NCBI GenBank assembly: GCA_915069725.1
Contig: CAJZFF010000123.1
Span: 1 to 6,062 of the forward strand
Length of the DNA: 6,062 nucleotides
Reading direction: 5' to 3'
From: an uncultured Actinomyces sp.
GTDB taxonomy: Bacteria; Actinomycetota; Actinomycetes; Actinomycetales; Actinomycetaceae
The notes beneath the pieces are model-generated. The model did not search any database. It was given only the letters and a program-made list of their open reading frames with translations, and had not been told where the DNA came from. Each line of letters starts with the position of its first letter. The stretch's first letter is position 1. Shown piece after piece: positions 6,035 to 6,062 of the stretch. Position numbers and translations under genes: made by a program.

Positions 6035-6043
6035 ATTATAACA
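6035..6043 (-). promoter_or_regulatory. Extended -10 promoter of the aldolase gene
   Basis: On the minus strand the sequence reads TGTTATAAT, a perfect TATAAT with the TGn extension, in an AT-rich tract (17/60 G+C in 6001-6060). Transcription would begin near 6028, leaving a leader of about 38 bases that contains the Shine-Dalgarno site. The -35 hexamer would sit at or past the window end. This is a sigma-70 promoter of Firmicutes type, unlike the weak TAnnnT boxes at clpS/pncB. Confidence 0.6.
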
Positions 6044-6062
6044 TAATTTATTTACGGAAGAT

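Noticed and set aside
1..6062. CRISPR array, tRNA, rRNA, toxin-antitoxin or defence system
   Set aside because: No spaced direct repeats, no tRNA-like cloverleaf and no defence-type proteins are visible. The genes are housekeeping or cell-envelope genes.

Overview
The window reads as a piece of a high-GC actinobacterial chromosome, most likely Actinomyces or a close relative, joined near its right end to DNA of a different character. From 1 to about 5340 the sequence is GC-rich (a sampled line inside pncB, 4861-4920, is 43/60 G+C). It carries a gene set in an order known from Actinobacteria. From roughly 5360 to the end the composition drops (30/60 in 5761-5820, 17/60 in 6001-6060), and the only gene there looks like a Firmicutes/Negativicutes protein.

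Layout. On the minus strand, read from right to left, there is a tight cluster: clpS (3801-3472), a DUF2017 protein (3472-2792), murI (2782-1898), a metallo-beta-lactamase-fold hydrolase of the Rv1339 type (1901-1104) and a four-helix DUF3054 membrane protein (1107-577). Stops and starts overlap by 1 to 4 bases or lie 9 bases apart, so this is almost certainly one transcription unit. After a 58-base gap, the start of a further minus-strand gene runs off the left edge (518-1). It encodes a membrane-anchored protein with a putative peptidoglycan-binding domain of the kind found in VanW-family proteins and some L,D-transpeptidases. Divergent from clpS, on the plus strand, is pncB (3840-5252), nicotinate phosphoribosyltransferase. 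The 38-base gap between the two divergent start codons carries two TAnnnT -10 boxes, each exactly 6 bases before a start codon, which suggests that both transcripts are leaderless.

Function. ClpS delivers N-degron substrates to ClpAP/ClpCP proteolysis. MurI makes D-glutamate for peptidoglycan. The MBL protein resembles the mycobacterial Rv1339 enzyme, reported as an atypical cAMP phosphodiesterase. PncB feeds NAD salvage. The arrangement pncB<>clpS-DUF2017-...-murI-MBL is also found in Mycobacterium tuberculosis (Rv1330c to Rv1339). Here the intervening mycobacterial genes are absent, and the DUF3054 gene sits where rph would follow.

Right end. Three adjacent stem-loops follow pncB (5253-5307). 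Then comes a minus-strand class II fructose-bisphosphate aldolase (5990-5310) whose first about 215 residues are intact. Its C-terminal third is missing and is replaced by 11 unrelated residues encoded by GC-rich DNA. Its upstream DNA is AT-rich, with a consensus extended -10 promoter and a Shine-Dalgarno site. The simplest reading is a chimeric join (assembly, amplification or mixed-sample artefact) between an actinobacterial contig and a fragment from a co-resident low/mid-GC Firmicute. A real recent insertion is the alternative. I found no RNA genes, CRISPR arrays, insertion sequences or a convincing novel system.
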